Positions 41,966-49,154 of a stretch of 64,000 nt of DNA are shown piece by piece. A model generated the notes under the pieces. It searched no databases. It was not told where the DNA came from and saw nothing but the letters and a program-made list of their open reading frames with translations. This DNA comes from Aestuariivita boseongensis (lineage in GTDB: Bacteria > Pseudomonadota > Alphaproteobacteria > Rhodobacterales > Rhodobacteraceae), in NCBI RefSeq assembly GCF_001262635.1, contig NZ_JXYH01000006.1, positions 1 to 64,000 of the forward strand. Direction: 5' to 3'. Position 1 is the stretch's first letter, and the number at the start of each line of letters is the position of its first letter. A program made the position numbers and the translations under genes.

Positions 41966-43030
41966 ATGAGAACGGGCTTTACCGGCACGTTCGTCATCTC
42001 CTGGTCGCAAACGGAAGTAGACGGTCTTGAGGCCGCGTCAATGAACGCGTTGACCGTTGGATCAGCTTGGTCGTGGAGCGGAGAGGCTTTGCGCGTGGAT
42101 GGTCCGTCAGACGTATTGCGGCTTGAACGAACAGATGGCGATGCCAATCTGCGCAAACGCGCAACCCATATGGTGCGCCGATTGGTCGGCGCGGCCATGA
42201 CGCATCAGACTGACCTCGACAGTGTCGACATCGACGATCCGCTGATGGACAGCCATTTCGTCGTCACCGACGGGCGCGACAGCTTCACCATCACCGTGAT
42301 CGAAACGGGTCGCAACTCACAGCCCCTGCTGATGTTTCTAAACAAGATCCCGCCACGCGACACCGGCTTGTGGATCGTGCATCAATCCATCACCGGCCGT
42401 GCCGCGCGCCCGGCTGACGCCGATGAAGGTGGCGTGATCTGTTTCACGCCCGGAACGCGCATCTCGACACCCGATGGGCCGCGCCTGATTGAAGAGTTGC
42501 GCGAGGGCGACAAGATCATGACCCGCGACAGCGGCCCGCAAGAGGTGATGTGGATCGGCCGCCGCCGCATGACCGGCGCACGGATGTTCGTCATGCCCGA
42601 ATTGCGCCCGATCCGGTTCCGCCCAGGCGCTTTGGGCATCGACCGCCCCGATCAGGAGCTGCTGGTGTCGCCGGAACATCGCATGCTGATCCGCGGCGCG
42701 GTGGCGCGCGCTTTGTTCAATACGCCCGAGGTTCTGGTGCCAGCCCGCGATCTGGTCAACGGATCGACCATTTTCGTGGATCTGAAAGTGCGCGAGGTGG
42801 AGTATATCCACCTGCTTTTGCCGCATCACCAGGTGATCTGGGCCAACGGTGTCGAGGCTGAAAGCTTCCACCCCGCAAGCGCCTCCTTGTCGGCGCTGTC
42901 CGACGGGGATCGGACCCGGCTGTTGCAGCAGTTCCCCGGCATGGATTTCAATCCGCATATCTATGGCGATTATGCACGGCGCAATCTCAGCCGGTCGGAA
43001 GCCGCTGTCCTGATGCACGACGCGGCCTAA
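41966..43030 (+). CDS. Hint-domain (Hedgehog/intein-type) protein
   Basis: A 354-residue protein. Residues about 1-150 are unassigned; from 157 a Hint_2 domain begins with VICFTPGTRISTPDG, where Cys159 is the predicted nucleophile of autoproteolysis, followed by REGDKIMTRDSG, LLVSPEHRMLIRG (the TxxH-like region) and HLLLPHHQVIWANGVEAESF. Such proteins are frequent in Rhodobacteraceae and may cleave or modify themselves. There is no signal peptide. Tandem hairpins follow the stop. Confidence 0.87.
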   Translation: MRTGFTGTFVISWSQTEVDGLEAASMNALTVGSAWSWSGEALRVDGPSDVLRLERTDGDANLRKRATHMVRRLVGAAMTHQTDLDSVDIDDPLMDSHFVVTDGRDSFTITVIETGRNSQPLLMFLNKIPPRDTGLWIVHQSITGRAARPADADEGGVICFTPGTRISTPDGPRLIEELREGDKIMTRDSGPQEVMWIGRRRMTGARMFVMPELRPIRFRPGALGIDRPDQELLVSPEHRMLIRGAVARALFNTPEVLVPARDLVNGSTIFVDLKVREVEYIHLLLPHHQVIWANGVEAESFHPASASLSALSDGDRTRLLQQFPGMDFNPHIYGDYARRNLSRSEAAVLMHDAA

Positions 43031-43033
43031 GCG

Positions 43034-43080
43034 CCGGTTTCTTGGAAAGAAACCGGTCCGGAAACTTTCAAAGTTTCCGG
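43034..43080. repeat. Tandem pair of 23-nt hairpins upstream of rpsD
   Basis: Hairpin 1 is 43034-43056 (stem CCGGTTTCTT, loop GGA) and hairpin 2 is 43058-43080 (stem CCGGAAACTT, loop TCA). Each has a perfect 10-bp stem and 3-nt loop, one base apart, as in the pair at 551-596. Hairpin 2 shares CCGGAAACT and AGTTTCCGG with 574-596. It lies between the Hint gene stop and the rpsD promoter. Confidence 0.8.
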
Positions 43081-43092
43081 CACCCGCCACTA

Positions 43093-43120
43093 TTGACAGC
43101 CTGCGCACAGACTATATAAG
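43093..43120 (+). promoter_or_regulatory. Promoter of rpsD
   Basis: TTGACA (43093-43098), a 16-bp spacer, and TATAAG (43115-43120). The sequence TTGACAGCCTG is shared with the groESL promoter. The implied leader is about 100 nt. Confidence 0.75.
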
Positions 43121-43166
43121 CCGCGCTTCATTGGTGTTGGTGGCCCTCGCAAGAGGATCCCTGTCA

Positions 43167-43218
43167 CCCCGGCCAAATCCGGGGAGAGGACAACGCCCTT
43201 CGAAAACCTGAACGAAGG
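43167..43218 (+). promoter_or_regulatory. Leader hairpins upstream of rpsD, the second covering the ribosome-binding site
   Basis: CCCCGG (43167-43172) can pair with CCGGGG (43179-43184). CCTTCG (43197-43202) can pair with CGAAGG (43213-43218), which contains most of the Shine-Dalgarno sequence GAAGGAG in front of the GTG at 43228. S4 represses its own translation in other bacteria by binding leader RNA, so this could be an autoregulatory site; that link is inferred. Confidence 0.5.
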
Positions 43219-43227
43219 AGATCAGCC

Positions 43228-43848
43228 GTGACAAAACGCACGTCTGCCAAGTACAAAATCGATCGCCGCATGGGCGAAAACATTTGGGGCCGCCCTAAAT
43301 CCCCCGTCAACCGTCGTGAATATGGCCCCGGCCAGCACGGTCAGCGCCGCAAGGGCAAGCTGTCCGACTTCGGCATCCAGCTGCGCGCCAAGCAGAAGCT
43401 GAAAGGCTATTATGGCGACCTGACCGAAAAGCAGTTCCGCCGCATCTACGCAGAAGCCGAGCGCGTGAAGGGCGACACCGGTGAAAACCTGATCGGTCTG
43501 CTGGAGCGCCGTCTGGACGCGGTTGTGTACCGCGCGAAATTCGTGCCGACCGTCTTCGCCGCCCGTCAATTCGTGAACCACGGCCATGTCCGTGTGAACG
43601 GCAAGAAGGTCAACATCCCCTCCTACCGTGTGAAGGAGGGCGACGTGATCGAGGTGCGTGACCGCTCCAAACAGATGGCAGCAATCCTGGAAGCGATCCA
43701 GTTGCCCGAGCGCGACGTGCCGGATTACCTGGACGTGGATCACTCGAAAATGACCGCCACTTTCGTGCGCACCCCCGGTTTGGGCGATGTGCCCTATCCG
43801 GTAATGATGGAGCCGAACCTGGTCGTCGAATTCTACGCGAAGAACTGA
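43228..43848 (+). CDS. rpsD: 30S ribosomal protein S4
   Basis: S4 nucleates assembly of the 30S body and binds 16S rRNA. The 206-residue protein begins [20 protein letters not shown], contains [19 protein letters not shown] and the S4 RNA-binding domain ([14 protein letters not shown], then [20 protein letters not shown]), and ends VVEFYAKN. The start is GTG, preceded by GAAGGAG. It is monocistronic, with a strong promoter upstream and a terminator downstream. Confidence 0.98.
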   Translation: MTKRTSAKYKIDRRMGENIWGRPKSPVNRREYGPGQHGQRRKGKLSDFGIQLRAKQKLKGYYGDLTEKQFRRIYAEAERVKGDTGENLIGLLERRLDAVVYRAKFVPTVFAARQFVNHGHVRVNGKKVNIPSYRVKEGDVIEVRDRSKQMAAILEAIQLPERDVPDYLDVDHSKMTATFVRTPGLGDVPYPVMMEPNLVVEFYAKN

Positions 43849-43872
43849 TCCGTCAGCCTTCGCCGAAACACC

Positions 43873-43902
43873 AAAGCCCCGCAGCATCTGCGGGGCTTTT
43901 TT
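43873..43902 (+). terminator. Rho-independent terminator of rpsD
   Basis: AAAGCCCCGCAG pairs with CTGCGGGGCTTT around the loop CAT and is followed by further T residues. The stem is 12 bp and perfect, 24 bp after the rpsD stop. Confidence 0.95.
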
Positions 43903-43952
43903 CTTGACCTGTCGCTTGACGGGCGAAGACGCCTGAAAAAGAGTGGCCCGGC

Positions 43953-44456
43953 ATGACACCTGATGCTTTTGCCCAGGCCGCTTCGGCCACCACCCCGGAT
44001 TGGAGCCGGGAGACAATCCGCGGGTTCTGGGACCCGGGGCGCAAGCTGTTGCGTGCCCTGCGCAGGTATCAGGCGGCACGGGAAGGTTCATCCTTGGGCG
44101 CAAAACTGCGGGCGCGGTATTGGTCAAAGGTGCATCTGTTCTGGTCGGTCGTCACGCAATGCGACATTCCCCTGAATTGCCAGATTGGCGGCGGTCTGCT
44201 TCTGCCCCACCCCACTGGCATCGTCATCCATCCCGACTGCCATATCGGCCCCAACTGCCTGATCTTCCATCAAGTCACGCTGGCCGGCTCCGTCACGCTG
44301 GGCGGGCATTGCGACATCGGTGCCGGCGCAAAGATTCTGGGCCCGCTGACCATCGGCGATCATGTGCAAGTGGGCGCGAATGCCGTGGTTACCAACGATC
44401 TGCCTGACGGGGTGGTGGCCACGGGCATCCCGGCGCGCATCACGGCAGAGCCATAG
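43953..44456 (+). CDS. Serine O-acetyltransferase-like hexapeptide acetyltransferase
   Basis: A 167-residue left-handed beta-helix protein. HPTGIVIHPDCHIGPNCLIF contains the CysE active-site His pattern, and the hexapeptide repeats run through HCDIGAGAKILGPLTIGDHV to VVATGIPARI. CysE makes O-acetylserine for cysteine synthesis. This form lacks the long N-terminal helical domain and resembles the short acetyltransferases found in polysaccharide clusters, so an acetyl-sugar role is an alternative. It converges on the molybdopterin oxidoreductase gene. Confidence 0.8.
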   Translation: MTPDAFAQAASATTPDWSRETIRGFWDPGRKLLRALRRYQAAREGSSLGAKLRARYWSKVHLFWSVVTQCDIPLNCQIGGGLLLPHPTGIVIHPDCHIGPNCLIFHQVTLAGSVTLGGHCDIGAGAKILGPLTIGDHVQVGANAVVTNDLPDGVVATGIPARITAEP

Positions 44457-44466
44457 GCGTCAGAGT

Positions 44467-46494
44467 TCAGGCTTTCACCAGCTCGACCCTTGCGCCAAAG
44501 CCGGACTGCCCCACCGAAAAGGGAAAGCCGTGAAGCGCCGTATCCGGCAATACGGCCGATCCATCCGTCAGCGCATTGAAACCGGGCCAGCCATCGCGGG
44601 CCCAGACGGCACCGGCGGGCATGCGCGGCGTGACTTTCGCACGGGCCTGAAACGCGGCCTGTCCGCGCCGCAGCTCGATCCGGTCGCCATCGACGATGTC
44701 GCGCGCAGCGGCGTCATCCGGGGCAATCCAGATCTGCGGCTCTTCTTCCCGCGCGGCAAGGCTGGGCAGCGCGCGGGCGTGGTCATAAAAGGAATGGAAG
44801 TGTGCAAAGGTGCGGCCCTGGGCCAGAACAAGGCCAGCGTCCGTATCCGGTTCCGCTGCCTCAGGCAAAGGCGGCACCCCCAGTTTGATCGCCTTGTCTG
44901 ATAAGAACTCCAACTTGCCCGAGGGCGTGTCGAACTCCAGCGTGGGATAGGCCACATGGCTGATCCGCAGCGCCGCACGACCGCCATTGGCGCGCAACTT
45001 GTCAACGGTGACGTGGCCCGTTGCCGGATGATCCAGCACGGCGTTCATCGCCTCCACCTGATCGGCCCAGGGGTAGACATCAGCCACCCCAAGCCGGTCC
45101 GCGAGGCCCTTGTAAAGCTCATAAAGCGGTCTGGTCTGATCCCGCGGGGTCAAAGCCTGATCGGACAGATAGACATGCGTGTTGGTGGCTTTTGCCCCGA
45201 TCTCCTCCAGCCAGATGGTGCCGGGCAGGACGATATCGGCCACCTCGCGGATGGTCTGATTGGAGAAGATGTCATAGGCCACGATCAGATCGACCTTGCC
45301 CAGCGCGGCCCTGACCCGGTCAGTGTCGGGAAACGATGACAGGAAGTTCGATCCAAGCACCAACAGCACCTTGATGCACCCTTGTTCCATCGCGTCGATG
45401 ATCGCTTCCATCTGGTTTGGCACATAATCGCCCGGCAACCGGCGGTCCGACGCGGTGATGTCCGCAAACCCCGCGCCATGGCTGCGCGCCCCGTGGCGCG
45501 GACCGATCCCCGCACCGGGCTTGCCGAAATTGCCTGTCAGCCCGGGCAGGCACGAGATCGCCCGCGCGGCCATCCAGGTGTTATCGCCTTTGTGCAGGGA
45601 TGACCCGCCAATCACGATCATCGCAGGCGCTGTCGTTGCATAGCGGCGCGCCAGATCGGCGATGCGCTCAGCGGCGACACCGGTTCGCACGGCGGCCCAG
45701 TCCGGGGTTTTATCCTGAAGATGGGAGCGCAGCGCATCGAATCCCACGGTATAGGCCGCGATGAATGCGTCATCCTGCAGCCCCTCGGTCACGATCACTT
45801 GCATCATCGCAAGCGCCAGCGCGGTATCGCTGCCGGGGCGCAGCAGGATCACCTCATGCGCAAGGGCGCTGAGTTCGGTCCGGCGCACGTCGATCACCAC
45901 GATATGCGCGCCACGCCGCTTGGCCGCTTCGACATGCTTGATCGTATTTGCCTGGCTGACCGTATTGGCCCCCCACAGGATGATCAGTTCGGAATGCGCG
46001 CCCATATCCTCTTTGGTCGAGGTCTCAATCGCCCCCGTCAGGCCCAGGCCGAACCCGCCCAATCCCCAGCAGATCATCGCCGGGTTCCAGTACTGGCAGC
46101 CGTAAAGATTGGCGAACCGCTCCAGCTGGCCGCGCTTCAGGCCAAAGCCGTAATCATTGACCGCATTGCCATGACCGGGCCAGATCGCAACGGCCTCACG
46201 CCCGGCCGTGGTCATTTCTTGGGCGATCCGGTCAAGTGCGGCGTCCCATGTGGTGTCTTCCCACGCCGCCGTTCCGCGCCGTGCGCGCGTCTGCGCCGAC
46301 AGCAACCTGCGCGGGTTTCCCACGATCTCATGCGCTGCATTGCCACGCATGCACAAAAAGCCCCGGCTGTCGGGGTTCTCGGGATCGCCCTTGATCTGAA
46401 CGCTTTGATCTGCAGAGACGGTCACCGTCATCCCGCACAGCGTCGGGTGACAGTTCATCGGGCACATGGTCTGGACGATACGGTCGGCAGGCAT
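44467..46494 (-). CDS. Molybdopterin-dependent oxidoreductase (DMSO reductase superfamily)
   Basis: A 675-residue protein with an N-terminal [4Fe-4S] motif (CPMNCHPTLCG, then GFLCMRG), the Mo-bis-MGD domain, and a C-terminal molydopterin-dinucleotide-binding domain (IWIAPDDAAARDIVDGDRIELRRG). In the position of the Mo ligand there is NPAMICWGLG, suggesting Cys. There is no Tat signal, so it is probably cytosolic. The substrate is unknown; no electron-transfer subunit is adjacent. ATG at 46494 is preferred, with AAGGGGA about 7 nt upstream, over GTG 46515 or ATG 46512. Confidence 0.87.
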   Translation of the reverse strand: MPADRIVQTMCPMNCHPTLCGMTVTVSADQSVQIKGDPENPDSRGFLCMRGNAAHEIVGNPRRLLSAQTRARRGTAAWEDTTWDAALDRIAQEMTTAGREAVAIWPGHGNAVNDYGFGLKRGQLERFANLYGCQYWNPAMICWGLGGFGLGLTGAIETSTKEDMGAHSELIILWGANTVSQANTIKHVEAAKRRGAHIVVIDVRRTELSALAHEVILLRPGSDTALALAMMQVIVTEGLQDDAFIAAYTVGFDALRSHLQDKTPDWAAVRTGVAAERIADLARRYATTAPAMIVIGGSSLHKGDNTWMAARAISCLPGLTGNFGKPGAGIGPRHGARSHGAGFADITASDRRLPGDYVPNQMEAIIDAMEQGCIKVLLVLGSNFLSSFPDTDRVRAALGKVDLIVAYDIFSNQTIREVADIVLPGTIWLEEIGAKATNTHVYLSDQALTPRDQTRPLYELYKGLADRLGVADVYPWADQVEAMNAVLDHPATGHVTVDKLRANGGRAALRISHVAYPTLEFDTPSGKLEFLSDKAIKLGVPPLPEAAEPDTDAGLVLAQGRTFAHFHSFYDHARALPSLAAREEEPQIWIAPDDAAARDIVDGDRIELRRGQAAFQARAKVTPRMPAGAVWARDGWPGFNALTDGSAVLPDTALHGFPFSVGQSGFGARVELVKA

Positions 46495-46542
46495 TCGCAA
46501 TTCCCCTTGCATCACCCCACTCTATGCCATGCGGGCGTGGCA

Positions 46543-48120
46543 TCAATCGGCGAAAAGATGGTCCGATCCTGCGATCTCCAACGCGCGATCTTTCGGGATA
46601 TCCAGAAACTCCGCCAGCTTTTCGGCGTTTTCATGGGCGTCCGAACTTTCACGCAAGCGGTAATGCATGGGGAAATTCGCATCCCGCATCTGATCGCTTT
46701 CATAGGTCATGTCGTTGCGGATGGTCGGCAGAAGCCGCTGTAGCGTGGCCTGGCTGGTCTGTTCGCCCGCCAGCCCCACCCGCATTGCATGGCCGATCAG
46801 ATAGTCATCCGTAAAGTCGCACACGATTTCCAGCATCTTGGTACGCGAGCGGTCGGAATAGAAATCCTGCATCAGATCCAGGTTCGACGGGTCCATGCAG
46901 ACGATCAGCCGGTCGGTTTCATAGTAATCGAACAGCATCCGCACAAGCGCCCGCCTGTGCCGCGTGCGCTTCCACAAAGAGCTTTCGATGCCCCCAAGAT
47001 CGGGAATGGGCGTGTCTTCTTCGTTGAAGATATATTCGATCGCGGGCACGTTGGTCAGCTGCCGGATCCGGTCCAGCAGGCGTTTGGCGACATGCCATTT
47101 CTTGCAGACAACGATCATCAATTCCCGTTCACGGCCCAGCGTGCTTTCGGTTTCCCAGAACCGCATGGCGAAACGCCGCCCGATCCGGCCGCGTCCTGTC
47201 AGGAATTTGTAAAGGCTCCGCCCTTCGTTCGAGATCTGGAATTTGAGGCCGGTCGCGGCATAAAGCTGGCCCAGGCGGCGCTTCAGCTCCTTCGCTTCGG
47301 GGCTAATCTTGCGGGCAAACAGGAAATCCTGGCTGAGCAGCAAGTCATAGTGATCGTTATAGAACGTCACCGGCATGCCGTAATCCGAGAACATCAGGAA
47401 GGTCAGCGTGCGCGAGTCGATTTCATCGGCCGGGATAAGATGCCGGACCAGCGTCTGCAGGAAGGTTTCATCGGGGATCCAGGTGGTTTTGAAGAACCGC
47501 ACCACATCGGGCCGTTTCTTGATAAAGGCCAAAATCGCCTCGATCGTGCGGCGGCGCAGGCAGAACCACTGGCTGCCGATCATGACCTGAATGTCCGAGG
47601 GCACCTCACGTTTCAGACCAAGGCGCTTTTGCACCTCGAACAGGCCATAGAACAGGCGCTTGTATTTCCGTTCGTTCACGAAATGCCGGTAGATCAGGCG
47701 TTCTTCCTTCCAGCCGGTCTTGATCCAGTCGCTTTCGAAGAAATCAAAGCTTTCGATGTAATCCACATCGCGCGCATCCAGGAAGTCATGGGCGTATTCG
47801 GCTGTCTTGATCGCCATGCAATCGCCCGACAGCATGTAGAAATGCGTGGCCCTCGGGAACGCCTCCACCGCGCTTTCGATCGCGTAAAGCGAGGCTTCGA
47901 CCAGCGACCACTCCCCCCAGCCGCATTTGATGCGTTTATGGGCGAAGGTGACATAGGGATTGTCGTCCAGCGCATCGCGGATTTTGTTGTAATCCTCGGC
48001 CTTGGCGCGTGCGTCGAAATGGATCGACATATAGTCCCCCACAGCCGTCAGACGGCGCGCCTGCTGAATGATCGCCTCAGGATCCTTATGGCAGAGCAAT
48101 ATGTAGGCAATTTTTGCCAT
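46543..48120 (-). CDS. Branching-type glycosyltransferase (GT14-like core-2/I-branching, DUF5928)
   Basis: A 525-residue protein. The N-terminal half (about residues 1-290) resembles beta-1,6-N-acetylglucosaminyltransferases of the core-2/I-branching type: AYILLCHKDPEAII, HFDARAKAEDYNKI, KCGWGEWSLVEASLYAIES and FYMLSGDCMAIK, and later WIPDETFLQTLV. The C-terminal half matches the DUF5928-type extension that I recall from Roseobacters. It is predicted to add sugars to an exported or surface glycan. It is divergent from a sulfotransferase gene, with 147 bp between starts. The frame continues upstream past the ATG at 48120, but that part is not conserved. Confidence 0.82.
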   Translation of the reverse strand: MAKIAYILLCHKDPEAIIQQARRLTAVGDYMSIHFDARAKAEDYNKIRDALDDNPYVTFAHKRIKCGWGEWSLVEASLYAIESAVEAFPRATHFYMLSGDCMAIKTAEYAHDFLDARDVDYIESFDFFESDWIKTGWKEERLIYRHFVNERKYKRLFYGLFEVQKRLGLKREVPSDIQVMIGSQWFCLRRRTIEAILAFIKKRPDVVRFFKTTWIPDETFLQTLVRHLIPADEIDSRTLTFLMFSDYGMPVTFYNDHYDLLLSQDFLFARKISPEAKELKRRLGQLYAATGLKFQISNEGRSLYKFLTGRGRIGRRFAMRFWETESTLGRERELMIVVCKKWHVAKRLLDRIRQLTNVPAIEYIFNEEDTPIPDLGGIESSLWKRTRHRRALVRMLFDYYETDRLIVCMDPSNLDLMQDFYSDRSRTKMLEIVCDFTDDYLIGHAMRVGLAGEQTSQATLQRLLPTIRNDMTYESDQMRDANFPMHYRLRESSDAHENAEKLAEFLDIPKDRALEIAGSDHLFAD

Positions 48121-48267
48121 ATGGGAAACGAACCGCCTTGTGCCTCGGGTATTGTTTATTCCTTGATAATGCTGAAGACAGATTGAATAAACACGCGTTT
48201 TTTGCTTTTTTATGGTCAAAGTAAGCCGGGCGCTTCCAACAGCGACCCAAGGCAGGAGGCAGAGCAG

Positions 48268-49086
48268 ATGGGGTTTCCAGGGACCTGGATGACCGAAAGC
48301 GAAAGCGTGGTGTATCGGGTTGTGCCGAAATGCGCCTGTTCGACCATCGGTCAGATCATGTATTATTCCGACCATGGCGAATTCTTCGATGGTGACATCC
48401 ATGACGCCACCACGGGCCTTCACAAATGGGCGATAGACGCCAGTCAGGAGCCGATCACGCGCAATGTGCAAAACCACGACAGCTTTGCATTTACCTGCGT
48501 GCGCAACCCCTATACCCGGATCCTGAGTTCGTTTTTCGACAAGATCTGCGGGATTCAGCGCAACGGGAAACGGTATCGCGGGAACCTGGTGCCGTTGCTT
48601 GTGCAGAAATACGGCATCGAAGTGGGTGGCGAAGACGGCAAGGAAGAGTTCGACCAGATCAAAAGCTTCCGCCGCTTTCTGCTGTTTGCCCGCGACACCA
48701 TCCGCTGGCGCCGCCCCATGGACCCCGACATTCACTGGTCGGCCATGTCAGGCCATATCTCGACCTTCATCGTGAACGGCGGGCGCTATGACAAGATCTT
48801 CTGGACCGAACATTTCAATGACGGCATGGGCGAGGTTCTGAAATCCATCAAGACGCCCAAGAAGGTGAACCTGAAAAAGATCCCGCGGTTTAACGAAAGC
48901 GAAGGGCACGGGCCCAAGCGGGCGCATCCGGTCGAGGATTACTTTGACGATCTGTCGATGCATCTGGTGTACGAGATGTATCACCGGGATTTCGACCTGT
49001 TCAAATACGATTTCGACGATCCGTCAAACAAGATGCCCACGGGTGAAATCGACCTGGACGAGGTGCACGCCAAGCTGGGCGACTGA
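48268..49086 (+). CDS. Sulfotransferase family 2-like protein
   Basis: A 272-residue protein with the PAPS-binding motifs of carbohydrate sulfotransferases: a 5'-phosphosulfate loop at VVPKCACSTIGQIMY (Lys21, Ser25) and a 3'-phosphate motif at FTCVRNPYTRILSSFFDK. It would move sulfate from PAPS to a glycan. ATG at 48268 is chosen because AGGAGG lies 10 nt upstream; an in-frame start at 48202 would lack one. There is no signal or membrane segment. Its divergent partner is a glycosyltransferase, so the two probably build a sulfated polysaccharide. A PAPS-making CysC lies at the left edge of the window. Confidence 0.83.
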   Translation: MGFPGTWMTESESVVYRVVPKCACSTIGQIMYYSDHGEFFDGDIHDATTGLHKWAIDASQEPITRNVQNHDSFAFTCVRNPYTRILSSFFDKICGIQRNGKRYRGNLVPLLVQKYGIEVGGEDGKEEFDQIKSFRRFLLFARDTIRWRRPMDPDIHWSAMSGHISTFIVNGGRYDKIFWTEHFNDGMGEVLKSIKTPKKVNLKKIPRFNESEGHGPKRAHPVEDYFDDLSMHLVYEMYHRDFDLFKYDFDDPSNKMPTGEIDLDEVHAKLGD

Positions 49087-49103
49087 GCAGAACACGAAAA
49101 ACC

Positions 49104-49144
49104 CTGCGAATTTTGTTATCCGAAAATTCGCAGAGTTTCTTTTT
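49104..49144. terminator. Bidirectional terminator between the sulfotransferase gene and nrdJ
   Basis: CTGCGAATTTT (49104-49114) pairs with AAAATTCGCAG (49123-49133), an 11-bp perfect stem. The plus strand continues AGTTTCTTTTTC and the minus strand continues GGGTTTTTCG, so both convergent genes can end here. Confidence 0.9.
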
Positions 49145-49154
49145 CAACAGCGCC

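Noticed and set aside
48121..48735. N-terminal extension of the DUF5928 glycosyltransferase up to 48735
   Set aside because: The extension lies antisense to the sulfotransferase gene, and the conserved family start MAKIAYILLCHKDPE is at 48120.
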